The position numbers were made by a program, and so were the translations under genes. The notes below the pieces were generated by a model. It was given only the letters and a program-made list of their open reading frames with translations. It searched no databases and had not been told where the DNA came from. From an uncultured bacterium (lineage in GTDB: Bacteria; Actinomycetota; Coriobacteriia; Coriobacteriales; Coriobacteriaceae): DNA of 64,000 nt. This document shows positions 32,335-39,407 of this stretch, in pieces. Location: the NCBI GenBank assembly GCA_905216145.1, contig CAJMST010000003.1, positions 1 through 64,000 of the forward strand, given 5' to 3'. The number at the start of each line of letters is the position of its first letter. Positions within the stretch are counted from its first letter, which is position 1.

Positions 32335-33752
32335 TGGCAGCAGTGAACATGGAACTGGCGGGGCAGGTAGCATCCGCCGCAGGCTTGGAGCCGGGGGACG
32401 CGGCCCTCGTCCGCGAGCTCATGACCGTCTGGCGCGAGCACCGCGCCAGCAACCTCGAGCGCGAGGACTACTACCTCGGGCACGTGTCGGTGAAGGACCT
32501 CGGCATCGCCATGCCGGCGAGCCTCGCCAAGAAGATCAACCCGCGCGTGGACTGGCCCCGCAAGGCCGTGCATGCACTCGCAGACCGCTCCATCTTCAAC
32601 GGCTACACGTGCGCGGACGAGCAGACGAGCAAGGCCCTCCGCGCCATCTGCGAGTCGAACCAGCTGGAGCGCCTCTACCGCAAGAACCTCATCGGCGAGC
32701 TGAAGCACTGCTGCGGCTTCTGGACCGTGACGGACGGCGGCGGCTACCCGGTCATCTCGGCTTACCCCGCCACCGCGGCGGCGGCGCTCTGGGACGACGC
32801 TCGCAAGGCCATCAGGGCGGGCCTCGTCGTGGCTGAGTCCAAGAAGATGCCCGGCGACACCGAGCGCGTGCCGACCGTGGTGCACCTGCTCACCGACGAC
32901 AGCCTCGTGGTGCTCACGCGCGACGGCGGCTCGTGGGTAGCCGAGTACCGCGAGCACTCGATGGGGCGCTGCCTCATGGAGCCGATGGCACACGGCGCGA
33001 CTCTCGAGCGCCCCTTCGGCACCTCGCGCATCAGCCGCTCCGTGATGAGCATCACCGACGACGCCATCCGACAGCGCGCCCGCATGGAGGTCGCCGCCGA
33101 GGCCGCAACCCTGCCGCAGACGTGGCTGCTCGGCACCTACAAGAAGATGCTCAACGACGGCAACAAGTACGACGCCTCGATGGGCGCCGTGAACGAGATC
33201 ACCAAAGACCCGGACGGAGACAAGCCCACGGTCTGGCAGTCCGCTCAGCTGCAGATGGCCCCGCTCACGGAGTACCTGCGCCAGCTCGCCTGCCAGATGT
33301 CGGCCGTGACCAACGTGCCGGTGAGCTTCTTCGGCGTGTCCAACGACAACCCGTCCTCCTCGGACGCTATCGCCGCGTCCCTGGAGCCCTTGGTCATCGA
33401 CGCCAAGAACCTCAACCGCGACAACGGCACGGCGCTGCGCAACGTGGCCTACATGGCGCTCGCCGTGGCGAACGGCACCGATTTCGCCACCGAGCGCGAC
33501 GCGGGCCACGAGATAAACCCGCGATTCCTGTCCCCGGCGTACCCGTCCACGGTGAGCCTGTCAGACGCGCTGCTCAAGCAGGTGCAGGCGCTCCCGAAGC
33601 TCGCCAACTCCACGGTGGCCTACGAGATGCTCGACTACACGGACGAGCAGATCCAGCGCATCGAGTCGGATGCCAAGAAGGCGCAGGCGGGCGCGGCTAT
33701 CGCATCGCTGTTCGAGCCGAAGGAGGGCGAGAATGGCGGCGGTGCCGACTAG
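32334..33752 (+). CDS. Portal protein, SPP1 gp6-like
   Basis: The 472-residue protein forms the ring through which DNA enters and leaves the capsid. It has the usual order for this family: YYLGHVSVKDLGIAMP, WPRKAVHALADRS, a long middle domain, NVPVSFFGVSNDNPSSSDAI, and a C-terminal YTDEQIQRIESDAKKAQAG. Position between the terminase and the MuF-like gene supports it. Confidence 0.9.
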   Translation: MAAVNMELAGQVASAAGLEPGDAALVRELMTVWREHRASNLEREDYYLGHVSVKDLGIAMPASLAKKINPRVDWPRKAVHALADRSIFNGYTCADEQTSKALRAICESNQLERLYRKNLIGELKHCCGFWTVTDGGGYPVISAYPATAAAALWDDARKAIRAGLVVAESKKMPGDTERVPTVVHLLTDDSLVVLTRDGGSWVAEYREHSMGRCLMEPMAHGATLERPFGTSRISRSVMSITDDAIRQRARMEVAAEAATLPQTWLLGTYKKMLNDGNKYDASMGAVNEITKDPDGDKPTVWQSAQLQMAPLTEYLRQLACQMSAVTNVPVSFFGVSNDNPSSSDAIAASLEPLVIDAKNLNRDNGTALRNVAYMALAVANGTDFATERDAGHEINPRFLSPAYPSTVSLSDALLKQVQALPKLANSTVAYEMLDYTDEQIQRIESDAKKAQAGAAIASLFEPKEGENGGGAD

Positions 33753-35004
33753 CCTGCTGGACGAGCTGACCGATGAGGTGAACGCGCTGTCGGCAGACGC
33801 CCAGGCGAAGGTGAGGCCGGCGCTCGAGTCCCTGCTGTCGAGCTGGGAGCGCGGCGGTGGCGGCGATGTCGCCGCTCTCCGCGAGAGGGCCTACGAGACG
33901 ATCGAGGCGGTGCTCGGGTACTACGCCGACACGTGCGCCGCCGCCAGGGCGGCCGAATACTACGACGCGGTCAGGGCGTCGCAGGGCTTCCCCGGGAAGT
34001 ATCGGGCGGTCGCCGAGTCCATGCGAGACCCGGACGCCACGCTCGGCGCGGTTAGGTATTTCATCGGCAAGGTCGTCGAGGGCGCCCCCGAGGTGTTCGT
34101 CTCGCGGTGCGTCACGAGGGTCGACGAGGAGATCAGGCGCGCCGCCAACAGGTGCGTCGCCCACAACGCGCGCAAAGACCCGGCAAAGCCGTGGTACGCC
34201 CGCGTTCCCCGTGGCGAGACGTGCGGGTTCTGCCTCATGCTCGCGTCGTTCGGCTTCTACGCCAAGACCGAGGAGGCGGCCGAACACTCGCACGCGCACT
34301 GCGACTGCCGAATCGTTCCCGGCTTCGACGGGGTGACCACAGTCAAGGGATACGACCCTGACGGGATGTACGAGAGGTATAACGACTGCCTGGCCGCGCT
34401 CGGAGGCCGCGACGGCATCGCCTCCGACTGGTACGCAATGCCGGAGGACGAACGCGAAGCGCTCGTGAGGCGCCACGGCAACAAGGAGGGGAAGGCGTAC
34501 ACCGCCTACCTCAACAACCGCGTCGCATCCGAGATAGAGCTGCGCGACCCGTCTTGGTACGCGGGCGGCGAGCATAAGGGCATAACGTTCACGGACGATG
34601 CGGTGAGGCGCGACAAGGTAAAGAGGTGGAGGGTAGACCCCGGAGAGAGGAGAACCGCAGAGAAGCTGGCGGCACTGGGCTACAAGACTGAGTTCTGGGA
34701 AGACGAGGTACACCTGAAGAGCGAGAACGCGCAGGGAAAAACGACCGTAAGCCGCGCCGACCTGTCCACGGGCATCGAAATCAAGACCGTATACACGTCG
34801 AAATCGGAGAACACGTTCAAGTCGCACATGAAGTCCGTGGCCAACAAGAGCGGAGTGCGGTTCGCCGTCTTCGACGTCAGCGAGAACAAGTCTGTCACCG
34901 ACAGCCAAGCCGAAGCATGGATACGCAAGTACATGAAGAGGTACGGAATCGCCGAAGTGAGGATGCTGGGGCACGACGGGTCGCTCCGAACGATAAAAAA
35001 ATAG
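33733..35004 (+). CDS. MuF-like minor capsid protein with C-terminal toxin-like domain
   Basis: The 423-residue protein has two parts. Residues about 55-235 are a MuF/VG15-like minor head domain, with PWYARVPRGETCGFCLMLAS and HSHAHCDCRIVPGFDG (Cys164, 167, 190, 192). Residues about 305-423 (RRTAEKLAALGYKTEFWEDE, TGIEIKTVYTSKSE, VRFAVFDVSENKSV, AWIRKYMKRYGIAEVRM) resemble the nuclease toxin domains at the ends of contact-dependent and polymorphic toxins, such as CdiA tRNases. AAGGAGG precedes the ATG, which overlaps the portal gene by 20 bases. The domain would be carried in the virion and may be injected. No immunity gene follows. Confidence 0.75.
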   Translation: MAAVPTSLLDELTDEVNALSADAQAKVRPALESLLSSWERGGGGDVAALRERAYETIEAVLGYYADTCAAARAAEYYDAVRASQGFPGKYRAVAESMRDPDATLGAVRYFIGKVVEGAPEVFVSRCVTRVDEEIRRAANRCVAHNARKDPAKPWYARVPRGETCGFCLMLASFGFYAKTEEAAEHSHAHCDCRIVPGFDGVTTVKGYDPDGMYERYNDCLAALGGRDGIASDWYAMPEDEREALVRRHGNKEGKAYTAYLNNRVASEIELRDPSWYAGGEHKGITFTDDAVRRDKVKRWRVDPGERRTAEKLAALGYKTEFWEDEVHLKSENAQGKTTVSRADLSTGIEIKTVYTSKSENTFKSHMKSVANKSGVRFAVFDVSENKSVTDSQAEAWIRKYMKRYGIAEVRMLGHDGSLRTIKK

Positions 35005-35048
35005 GCGGGAGCTGCATGTCTCAATAGGTGAGTCAAACAGCTTCCGCC
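35004..35048 (+). promoter_or_regulatory. Nested hairpin directly after the MuF-like gene
   Basis: GGCGGGAGCTG (35004-35014) pairs with CAGCTTCCGCC (35038-35048, one G-U). Inside, CTCA and TGAG form a second small stem. It has no T tract, so it is a structured element rather than a terminator. Confidence 0.5.
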
Positions 35049-35068
35049 CAATCCCATCTTACCGCATG

Positions 35069-35091
35069 GCCGCCCATGGGCGGCTTTTTTC
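35069..35091 (+). terminator. Terminator between MuF-like and scaffold genes
   Basis: GCCGCCC and GGGCGGC form a short GC stem followed by seven T's. It would reduce transcription into the scaffold and capsid genes from upstream. Confidence 0.7.
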
Positions 35092-35235
35092 ATGCCGAAA
35101 AACGCCAAACAGGCCAAATCTCACGCCTGTCGGACACTTCCCGGGACAGGGGCCGCACGGCCCCGAAACGCACATCTAAGGGGTTCGGCCGCACGGCTGG
35201 CCCGACGGGCCGCACGGTCCGGGAAAGGACGCGAC

Positions 35236-35694
35236 ATGGCAGAAGAGACCAACACGGAGCCCACGGGCGGTACGGAGCCGACCGGGGGCGAGGAGCCCGA
35301 CTACAAGGCGCTCTACGAGGCCGAGAAGGCGCACTCCCGCAAGTGGGAGAAGCAGGCCAAGGCCAACAAGGGCGCGGCAAGCGCACTCGACGAGGCCAAT
35401 CAGGCGAAGAAGACTGCCGACGAGAAGGTCGCGGAGCTCGAGAAGCGACTCGACGCCAAGGAGAAGGCCGAGGCGCGAGCCAAGACCGCCGCCAAGGTCG
35501 CGCAGGAGAAGGGAGTCCCCGCCGAGCTCATCGTCGGCGAGGACGAGGAGAGCATGGCCGCATGGTGCGACAAGATGCTCGCCGCCTTCAAGACAAAGCC
35601 CGCGCCGCGAGTGGAGAAGCCCGGCAGCTTCGACAAGGGCGGCAAGGGCGGGGACGAGGCGCTGCGAGACTTCGCCAAGCGCCTCCTGAAGTAA
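35236..35694 (+). CDS. Capsid scaffolding protein
   Basis: This 152-residue protein is acidic, highly charged and mostly coiled coil (YKALYEAEKAHSRKWEKQAK ... KVAELEKRLDAKEKAE), with a basic C-terminal helix (LRDFAKRLLK) that would bind the capsid protein. This is the usual design of siphovirus scaffolds just before the major capsid gene. GGAAAGGA precedes the ATG. Confidence 0.85.
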   Translation: MAEETNTEPTGGTEPTGGEEPDYKALYEAEKAHSRKWEKQAKANKGAASALDEANQAKKTADEKVAELEKRLDAKEKAEARAKTAAKVAQEKGVPAELIVGEDEESMAAWCDKMLAAFKTKPAPRVEKPGSFDKGGKGGDEALRDFAKRLLK

Positions 35695-35719
35695 GCCAAA
35701 CCCGAAGAAAGGCACAGAA

Positions 35720-36607
35720 ATGGCTGCAAACGACACCCAGAAAATCAAGCTGCCGTCCAGCGTGGTCTCCACCATCATCGGCAAGGTGAAGGACACCTCC
35801 ACCATCGCAACGCTGAGCCCCAGCACGCCGCAGAAGTTCGCCGACACGACCTATCTCGTGTTCAACCCGACCGCAGAGGCCGAGGTCGTCGCCGAGGGCG
35901 GCAAGAAGTCCGGCTCCGAGATCTCCACCGACCCCGTGGTCGCAAAGCGCGCCAAGATCGTCACGACCACGCGCGTCTCCGACGAGCTGAAGTGGGCCGA
36001 CGAGGACAACCAGCTGGAGATCATCTCCAACATCATCGCCGACCAGACCGCCGCCGCGGGCCGCGCGCTCGACTACATCGTCTACCACGCCATCAACCCC
36101 AAGACCGGCCTCGGCCTCACGGGCTACACCGCCCTGACCGCTGACAAGGACGTCCACAGTGTCGCCAAGACCGACTCCCCGGTCGACGACATCGACTCCC
36201 TCTCCGACGCCCTGCTCGACTACGGCATCAACGGCATCGCCATGAGCCGCCAGTTCGCCTCCGAGCTGCGCAAGCTGCGCGTGCCCGCCACCGGGCAGCG
36301 CCTGTACCCCGAGGTGCCGCTGTCCCTCAACGTGGGCAACCTCGACGGCATCCCCGCCTCCGTGTCCGGCACCGTGAACGGCCGTCTCGCCAAGACCCCG
36401 ACCAAGGTCTCCGCGATCATGGGCGACTTCTCCGCCATCAAGTGGGGCATGGTCCGCGATATCACCGCCGAGGTCATCGAGTACGGCGACCCCGACAACA
36501 CCGGTCAGGACCTGAAGGGCTACAACCAGATCGCCTACCGCACCGAGGCCGTCCTGGCATACGCGGTACTCGACCCGAAGGCCTTCGCCGTCCTCAAGAG
36601 CGCCTAG
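35720..36607 (+). CDS. Major capsid protein, HK97 fold
   Basis: The 295-residue protein matches HK97-type capsid subunits that use a separate scaffold: VVAEGGKKSGSEISTDPVVAK, TTTRVSDELKWADEDNQLEII, RALDYIVYHAINPKTG and the C-terminal DLKGYNQIAYRTEAVLAYAVLDPKAF. It forms the icosahedral shell. No protease domain is fused to it. Confidence 0.92.
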   Translation: MAANDTQKIKLPSSVVSTIIGKVKDTSTIATLSPSTPQKFADTTYLVFNPTAEAEVVAEGGKKSGSEISTDPVVAKRAKIVTTTRVSDELKWADEDNQLEIISNIIADQTAAAGRALDYIVYHAINPKTGLGLTGYTALTADKDVHSVAKTDSPVDDIDSLSDALLDYGINGIAMSRQFASELRKLRVPATGQRLYPEVPLSLNVGNLDGIPASVSGTVNGRLAKTPTKVSAIMGDFSAIKWGMVRDITAEVIEYGDPDNTGQDLKGYNQIAYRTEAVLAYAVLDPKAFAVLKSA

Positions 36608-36618
36608 GGGGTACCGAG

Positions 36619-36816
36619 ATGGCTCAACTGGTACAGAAGTTCATCGTGGAGGACGCTGGCAAGGCGTCCAGCATCCTCCCGCAGCACGTGGCGCTCGTCT
36701 CGCCCGACGGCGAGCCGCTCGTCGTGCCCAAGAAGGTCGCCAACCCCGGCGCCAGCCCGACCGTCGCGAAGGTCGTCCAGGCTCTCGTCGACGCCGGGAT
36801 CATGGAGGCCGAGTAA
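36619..36816 (+). CDS. Small head protein (head-fibre-like)
   Basis: The 65-residue product (MAQLVQKFIVEDAGKAS ... VAKVVQALVDAGIMEAE) lies between capsid and connector genes and resembles small head-fibre or decoration proteins of siphoviruses. The assignment rests mostly on position. Confidence 0.55.
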   Translation: MAQLVQKFIVEDAGKASSILPQHVALVSPDGEPLVVPKKVANPGASPTVAKVVQALVDAGIMEAE

Positions 36817-36818
36817 CC

Positions 36819-37214
36819 ATGGCCGCGCTCGCCAGCGTGGACGACTACAAGGCCCGTTACGGCGAGCCCGCGGACGAGGCCCGCACCGGGGTGCTGCTGC
36901 AGGACGCATCCGACCTGATGCTGTCGGCATACGAGGACCGCGTGGGGGAGTACATCGAGGGGGCGTGCCCGGCATTCGACCGCGCCGCCCCCGCCGTGTG
37001 CTGCCTGCTCGTCAACCGCGTGCTCTCGGCACCGTCCGCGATGGCCGGCGCCACCCAGTACAGCCAGGGGGCGGGCGGATACACGGCGTCGGTGACCTAC
37101 GGCTCGGCGCTCGGCGAGATGTACCTCGGCAAGAGCGACCTCAGGCGCCTCGGCCTCATCGGTCAGGCGCTCGGGGCGCTCACGCCTCTGGAGCGGGGAG
37201 GGGTGACCGAATGA
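36819..37214 (+). CDS. Head-tail adaptor protein
   Basis: This 131-residue protein starts ALASVDDYKARYGE, then helices ending AVCCLLVNRVLSAP, as in gp6/gp15-type adaptor proteins that stack on the portal. It overlaps the next gene by four bases. Place and length support the call. Confidence 0.75.
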   Translation: MAALASVDDYKARYGEPADEARTGVLLQDASDLMLSAYEDRVGEYIEGACPAFDRAAPAVCCLLVNRVLSAPSAMAGATQYSQGAGGYTASVTYGSALGEMYLGKSDLRRLGLIGQALGALTPLERGGVTE

Positions 37215-37552
37215 TGTGCCTCATCTCCGGCGAGACCGTGACCGTGCGCAATGCGGCCCAGTCATTCGACGAGCTTGGCGAGCCTATCGGCGAGACGGTG
37301 TCCGAGGAGGCGGTCGACAACGTCGTGGTGTGCCCCGGCGCGACCGCCGACCTCGACTCGACGCGCCCGAACGGCGTGACAGTCGCCTACACGCTCTGCT
37401 TCCCGAAGGGCGCGGACGTTGACCTCAGGGACGCGATGGTCACGGTGCGCGGCACCGACTACAAGGTGGTCGGCGACCCCAAGCGATACACCGCGGCCAA
37501 TACGCCCGGCCCCTGGGACCTCACCTGCGAGGTGACCCGAACCGATGGCTAA
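37211..37552 (+). CDS. Head closure / head-tail joining protein
   Basis: A 113-residue beta-rich protein (MMCLISGETVTVRNAAQ, VVVCPGATADLDSTRPNGV, VTVRGTDYKVVGDPKRYT) with the pattern of SPP1 gp16-like head-closure proteins. Two adjacent in-frame ATGs overlap the previous stop. Confidence 0.72.
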   Translation: MMCLISGETVTVRNAAQSFDELGEPIGETVSEEAVDNVVVCPGATADLDSTRPNGVTVAYTLCFPKGADVDLRDAMVTVRGTDYKVVGDPKRYTAANTPGPWDLTCEVTRTDG

Positions 37553-37835
37553 GGCGAAGTGCGAGGTCAAGATCAAGTGGAAGGGCTGGAACCGCGGCGG
37601 ATACGCCGAGGTCATGAACGGCGGGGGAGTGCAGGGCTTTCTTACCGAGAAGGCCAACGCCGCCGCGGCCGCATGCAACTCCACGTTCACGCCGAAGTAC
37701 GGCGAGAGCGGCTACAGCACCGCGACCATAGGTGGCTCACTTGCGAGGGGCCGCGTTGTCTACACGGACAGCAAGCATGCCAACGTGAGTGAGCGCAGGC
37801 ATAACCGGCTGCAATCGGCGTTCGGGGGTGACTGA
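37545..37835 (+). CDS. Tail completion protein, HK97 gp10-like
   Basis: This 96-residue protein has the family core: a basic start (KAKCEVKIKWKGWNRGG), YGESGYSTATIGG and ARGRVVYTDSKHANVSERRHN. It helps join or complete the tail tube. It overlaps both neighbours. Confidence 0.7.
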   Translation: MAKAKCEVKIKWKGWNRGGYAEVMNGGGVQGFLTEKANAAAAACNSTFTPKYGESGYSTATIGGSLARGRVVYTDSKHANVSERRHNRLQSAFGGD

Positions 37836-38176
37836 TGGACATCGAGAGAGTGGTGGCCGAGCGCCTTACGCATGCGACCGGCATCAAGTGCGTGCCCGAC
37901 GTGCCGCGCGAGAGACCCGATGAGTTCGTTCAGGTCACCCTCGCCGCCACGAGCGCCACGAGGTTCATCCAGTCGCCGCGCGTGCTCGCCACGTCGTGGG
38001 CGAAGACCCGCAGGCGCGCACGCGAGATCGCCGAGGCCGTCGAGCGGGCGTGCTCCGCCATCGAGGACGAGCCCAACGTGTTCTCGGCCGTGCCCGACGG
38101 CACGTACCGATGGGACGACCCCGACACGGGGACTCCCAGATACCAGACGAACATCAACCTGACCATCTGCGAATAA
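37835..38176 (+). CDS. Tail terminator protein
   Basis: The 113-residue protein (RVVAERLTHATGIKCVPDVP ... RFIQSPRVLATSW ... YRWDDPDTGTPRYQTNINLTI) fits tail-terminator proteins that cap the tube and set its length. It lies directly before the major tail protein, as is standard. Confidence 0.75.
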   Translation: MDIERVVAERLTHATGIKCVPDVPRERPDEFVQVTLAATSATRFIQSPRVLATSWAKTRRRAREIAEAVERACSAIEDEPNVFSAVPDGTYRWDDPDTGTPRYQTNINLTICE

Positions 38177-38185
38177 GGAGCAATC

Positions 38186-38764
38186 ATGGCAGAAAGCAAC
38201 AAGAACAACGTCGCCAACGTCTCCAGCGCCAAGGGAGTAAAGGGCGGCTACATCTTCACCGCGCCCGTCGGTACCGCGCTGCCGACCGACTACAAGACCG
38301 CGCTGCCCGCTGCGTGGAAATGCCTCGGCTACATCAGCGAGGACGGCTACGTCGAGACGCTCGACAGCGACTCAGAGGACATCAAGGACATGAACGGCGA
38401 CCTCATGGCGTCGCCGCAGACCTCCCGCGTCGAGAGCGCCCAGCTCACGCTCGCCGAGATCAAGGCCGCGACCCTCAAGGTCATGTACGGCTCCGGCAAC
38501 GTCAAGGACGAGGCCGGCATGATCACGGTCAAGCACAACGGCGATTCCACTGAGACGTGGCCCGCCGTGCTCGAGCTCGTTCTCAAGGACGGCCGCCGCT
38601 GGCGCAAGGTCGTGCCGCTCGCCCAGTCCTCCGAGCTGGACGACCTCACCCTCGCCGTGGGCGAGCTCGCCGCGCGCGCCCTCACGGTCAAGTACCTCAC
38701 CGATGATGCCGGCAACACCTGCTACGACTACATCCAGTCCACCGAGACCGCGGAGGGCAAGTAA
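38186..38764 (+). CDS. Major tail protein
   Basis: This 192-residue protein is a tube-forming tail protein: GGYIFTAPVGTALPTDYKTAL, AWKCLGYISEDGYVETLDS, DEAGMITVKHNGDSTETW, and a final AGNTCYDYIQST. GGAGCAATC precedes the ATG. It overlaps the chaperone gene by one base. Confidence 0.88.
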   Translation: MAESNKNNVANVSSAKGVKGGYIFTAPVGTALPTDYKTALPAAWKCLGYISEDGYVETLDSDSEDIKDMNGDLMASPQTSRVESAQLTLAEIKAATLKVMYGSGNVKDEAGMITVKHNGDSTETWPAVLELVLKDGRRWRKVVPLAQSSELDDLTLAVGELAARALTVKYLTDDAGNTCYDYIQSTETAEGK

Positions 38765-39057
38765 TGACCGAGCTCACGTTCACCATCCCCGGCATCGACG
38801 GCGAGTTCACCGCCGACCTCGACGAGCTGCTCAGCTACAAGACGAACAAGCAGTTCGCCAAGAGCGAGACCGAGCCCGCCGGGATGTTCGAGGCCTTCGA
38901 ACGCGTCTTCGCGGGCCGCGACGAGGAGTACATGGAGCGCCTCGGCGGCTCCGTCGAGTCCACCGGCGCGCTCATGCAGGCCGCATTCGAGGCGGCGAAG
39001 GCAAAAAACTCCCAGGATTCGTCCTCGAGCTCGAAGGGCACCGCTCAGAAGTCGTAG
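38764..39057 (+). CDS. Tail assembly chaperone (gpG-like)
   Basis: The 97-residue product is made when ribosomes do not shift. It has the short helical, acidic form of siphovirus tail chaperones (LTFTIPGIDGEFTADLDEL, FEAFERVFAGRDEEYMERL), with a Ser-rich end. It coats the tape measure during tail assembly. A slippery heptamer at 39003-39009 lets a fraction of ribosomes continue in the -1 frame. Confidence 0.88.
   Translation: MTELTFTIPGIDGEFTADLDELLSYKTNKQFAKSETEPAGMFEAFERVFAGRDEEYMERLGGSVESTGALMQAAFEAAKAKNSQDSSSSSKGTAQKS
39003..39009 (+). promoter_or_regulatory. -1 ribosomal frameshift site
   Basis: The heptamer A AAA AAC lies in phase (GCA AAA AAC). After slipping, reading continues CTC CCA GGA into the open -1 frame that ends at 39407. 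Confidence 0.9.
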
Positions 39058-39407
39058 CGGACTTCAGACAGTACTACGGCATTGACCTCCCGCTCGAGGG
39101 CGGACCGGACGACCTCCGGCGCGCCGCCCTCCTGTGGGAGCAGCTTCCCGAGGGGTCGAGGTGTGCGCGCCGCATGTACCCGGAGCTCAAGTGGAGCGAG
39201 GAGACGTACATGCTCTGGCGCATCGAGCACCAGCTCAGGAGCCTCGCTTGGGGGCTGAGCGACAAGAAGCACCGGCCGCCGCAGGAACCGCAGCCGCTCA
39301 AGACGCCCGGGCAGCTCGCGGAGCTCAAGAGGCACCAGCGCAACGCCCTCGCGAACAGGGCGGAAATCGACGAGATTCTAGGATTAGGAGGACGGGATGG
39401 CGACTAG
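39009..39407 (+). CDS. Tail assembly chaperone, frameshifted part (gpT-like)
   Basis: This is the -1 frame extension of the preceding chaperone, giving a fusion of about 215 residues from 38764. It begins KKLPGFVLELEGHRSEVVAD and continues FRQYYGIDLPLEGG, YMLWRIEHQLRSLAWG, and a basic end. It has no ribosome site of its own near the start. The frameshift ratio sets the amounts of the two chaperone forms, as in phage lambda gpG/gpGT. It overlaps the tape-measure start by 11 bases. Confidence 0.88.
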   Translation, partial: LPGFVLELEGHRSEVVADFRQYYGIDLPLEGGPDDLRRAALLWEQLPEGSRCARRMYPELKWSEETYMLWRIEHQLRSLAWGLSDKKHRPPQEPQPLKTPGQLAELKRHQRNALANRAEIDEILGLGGRDGD

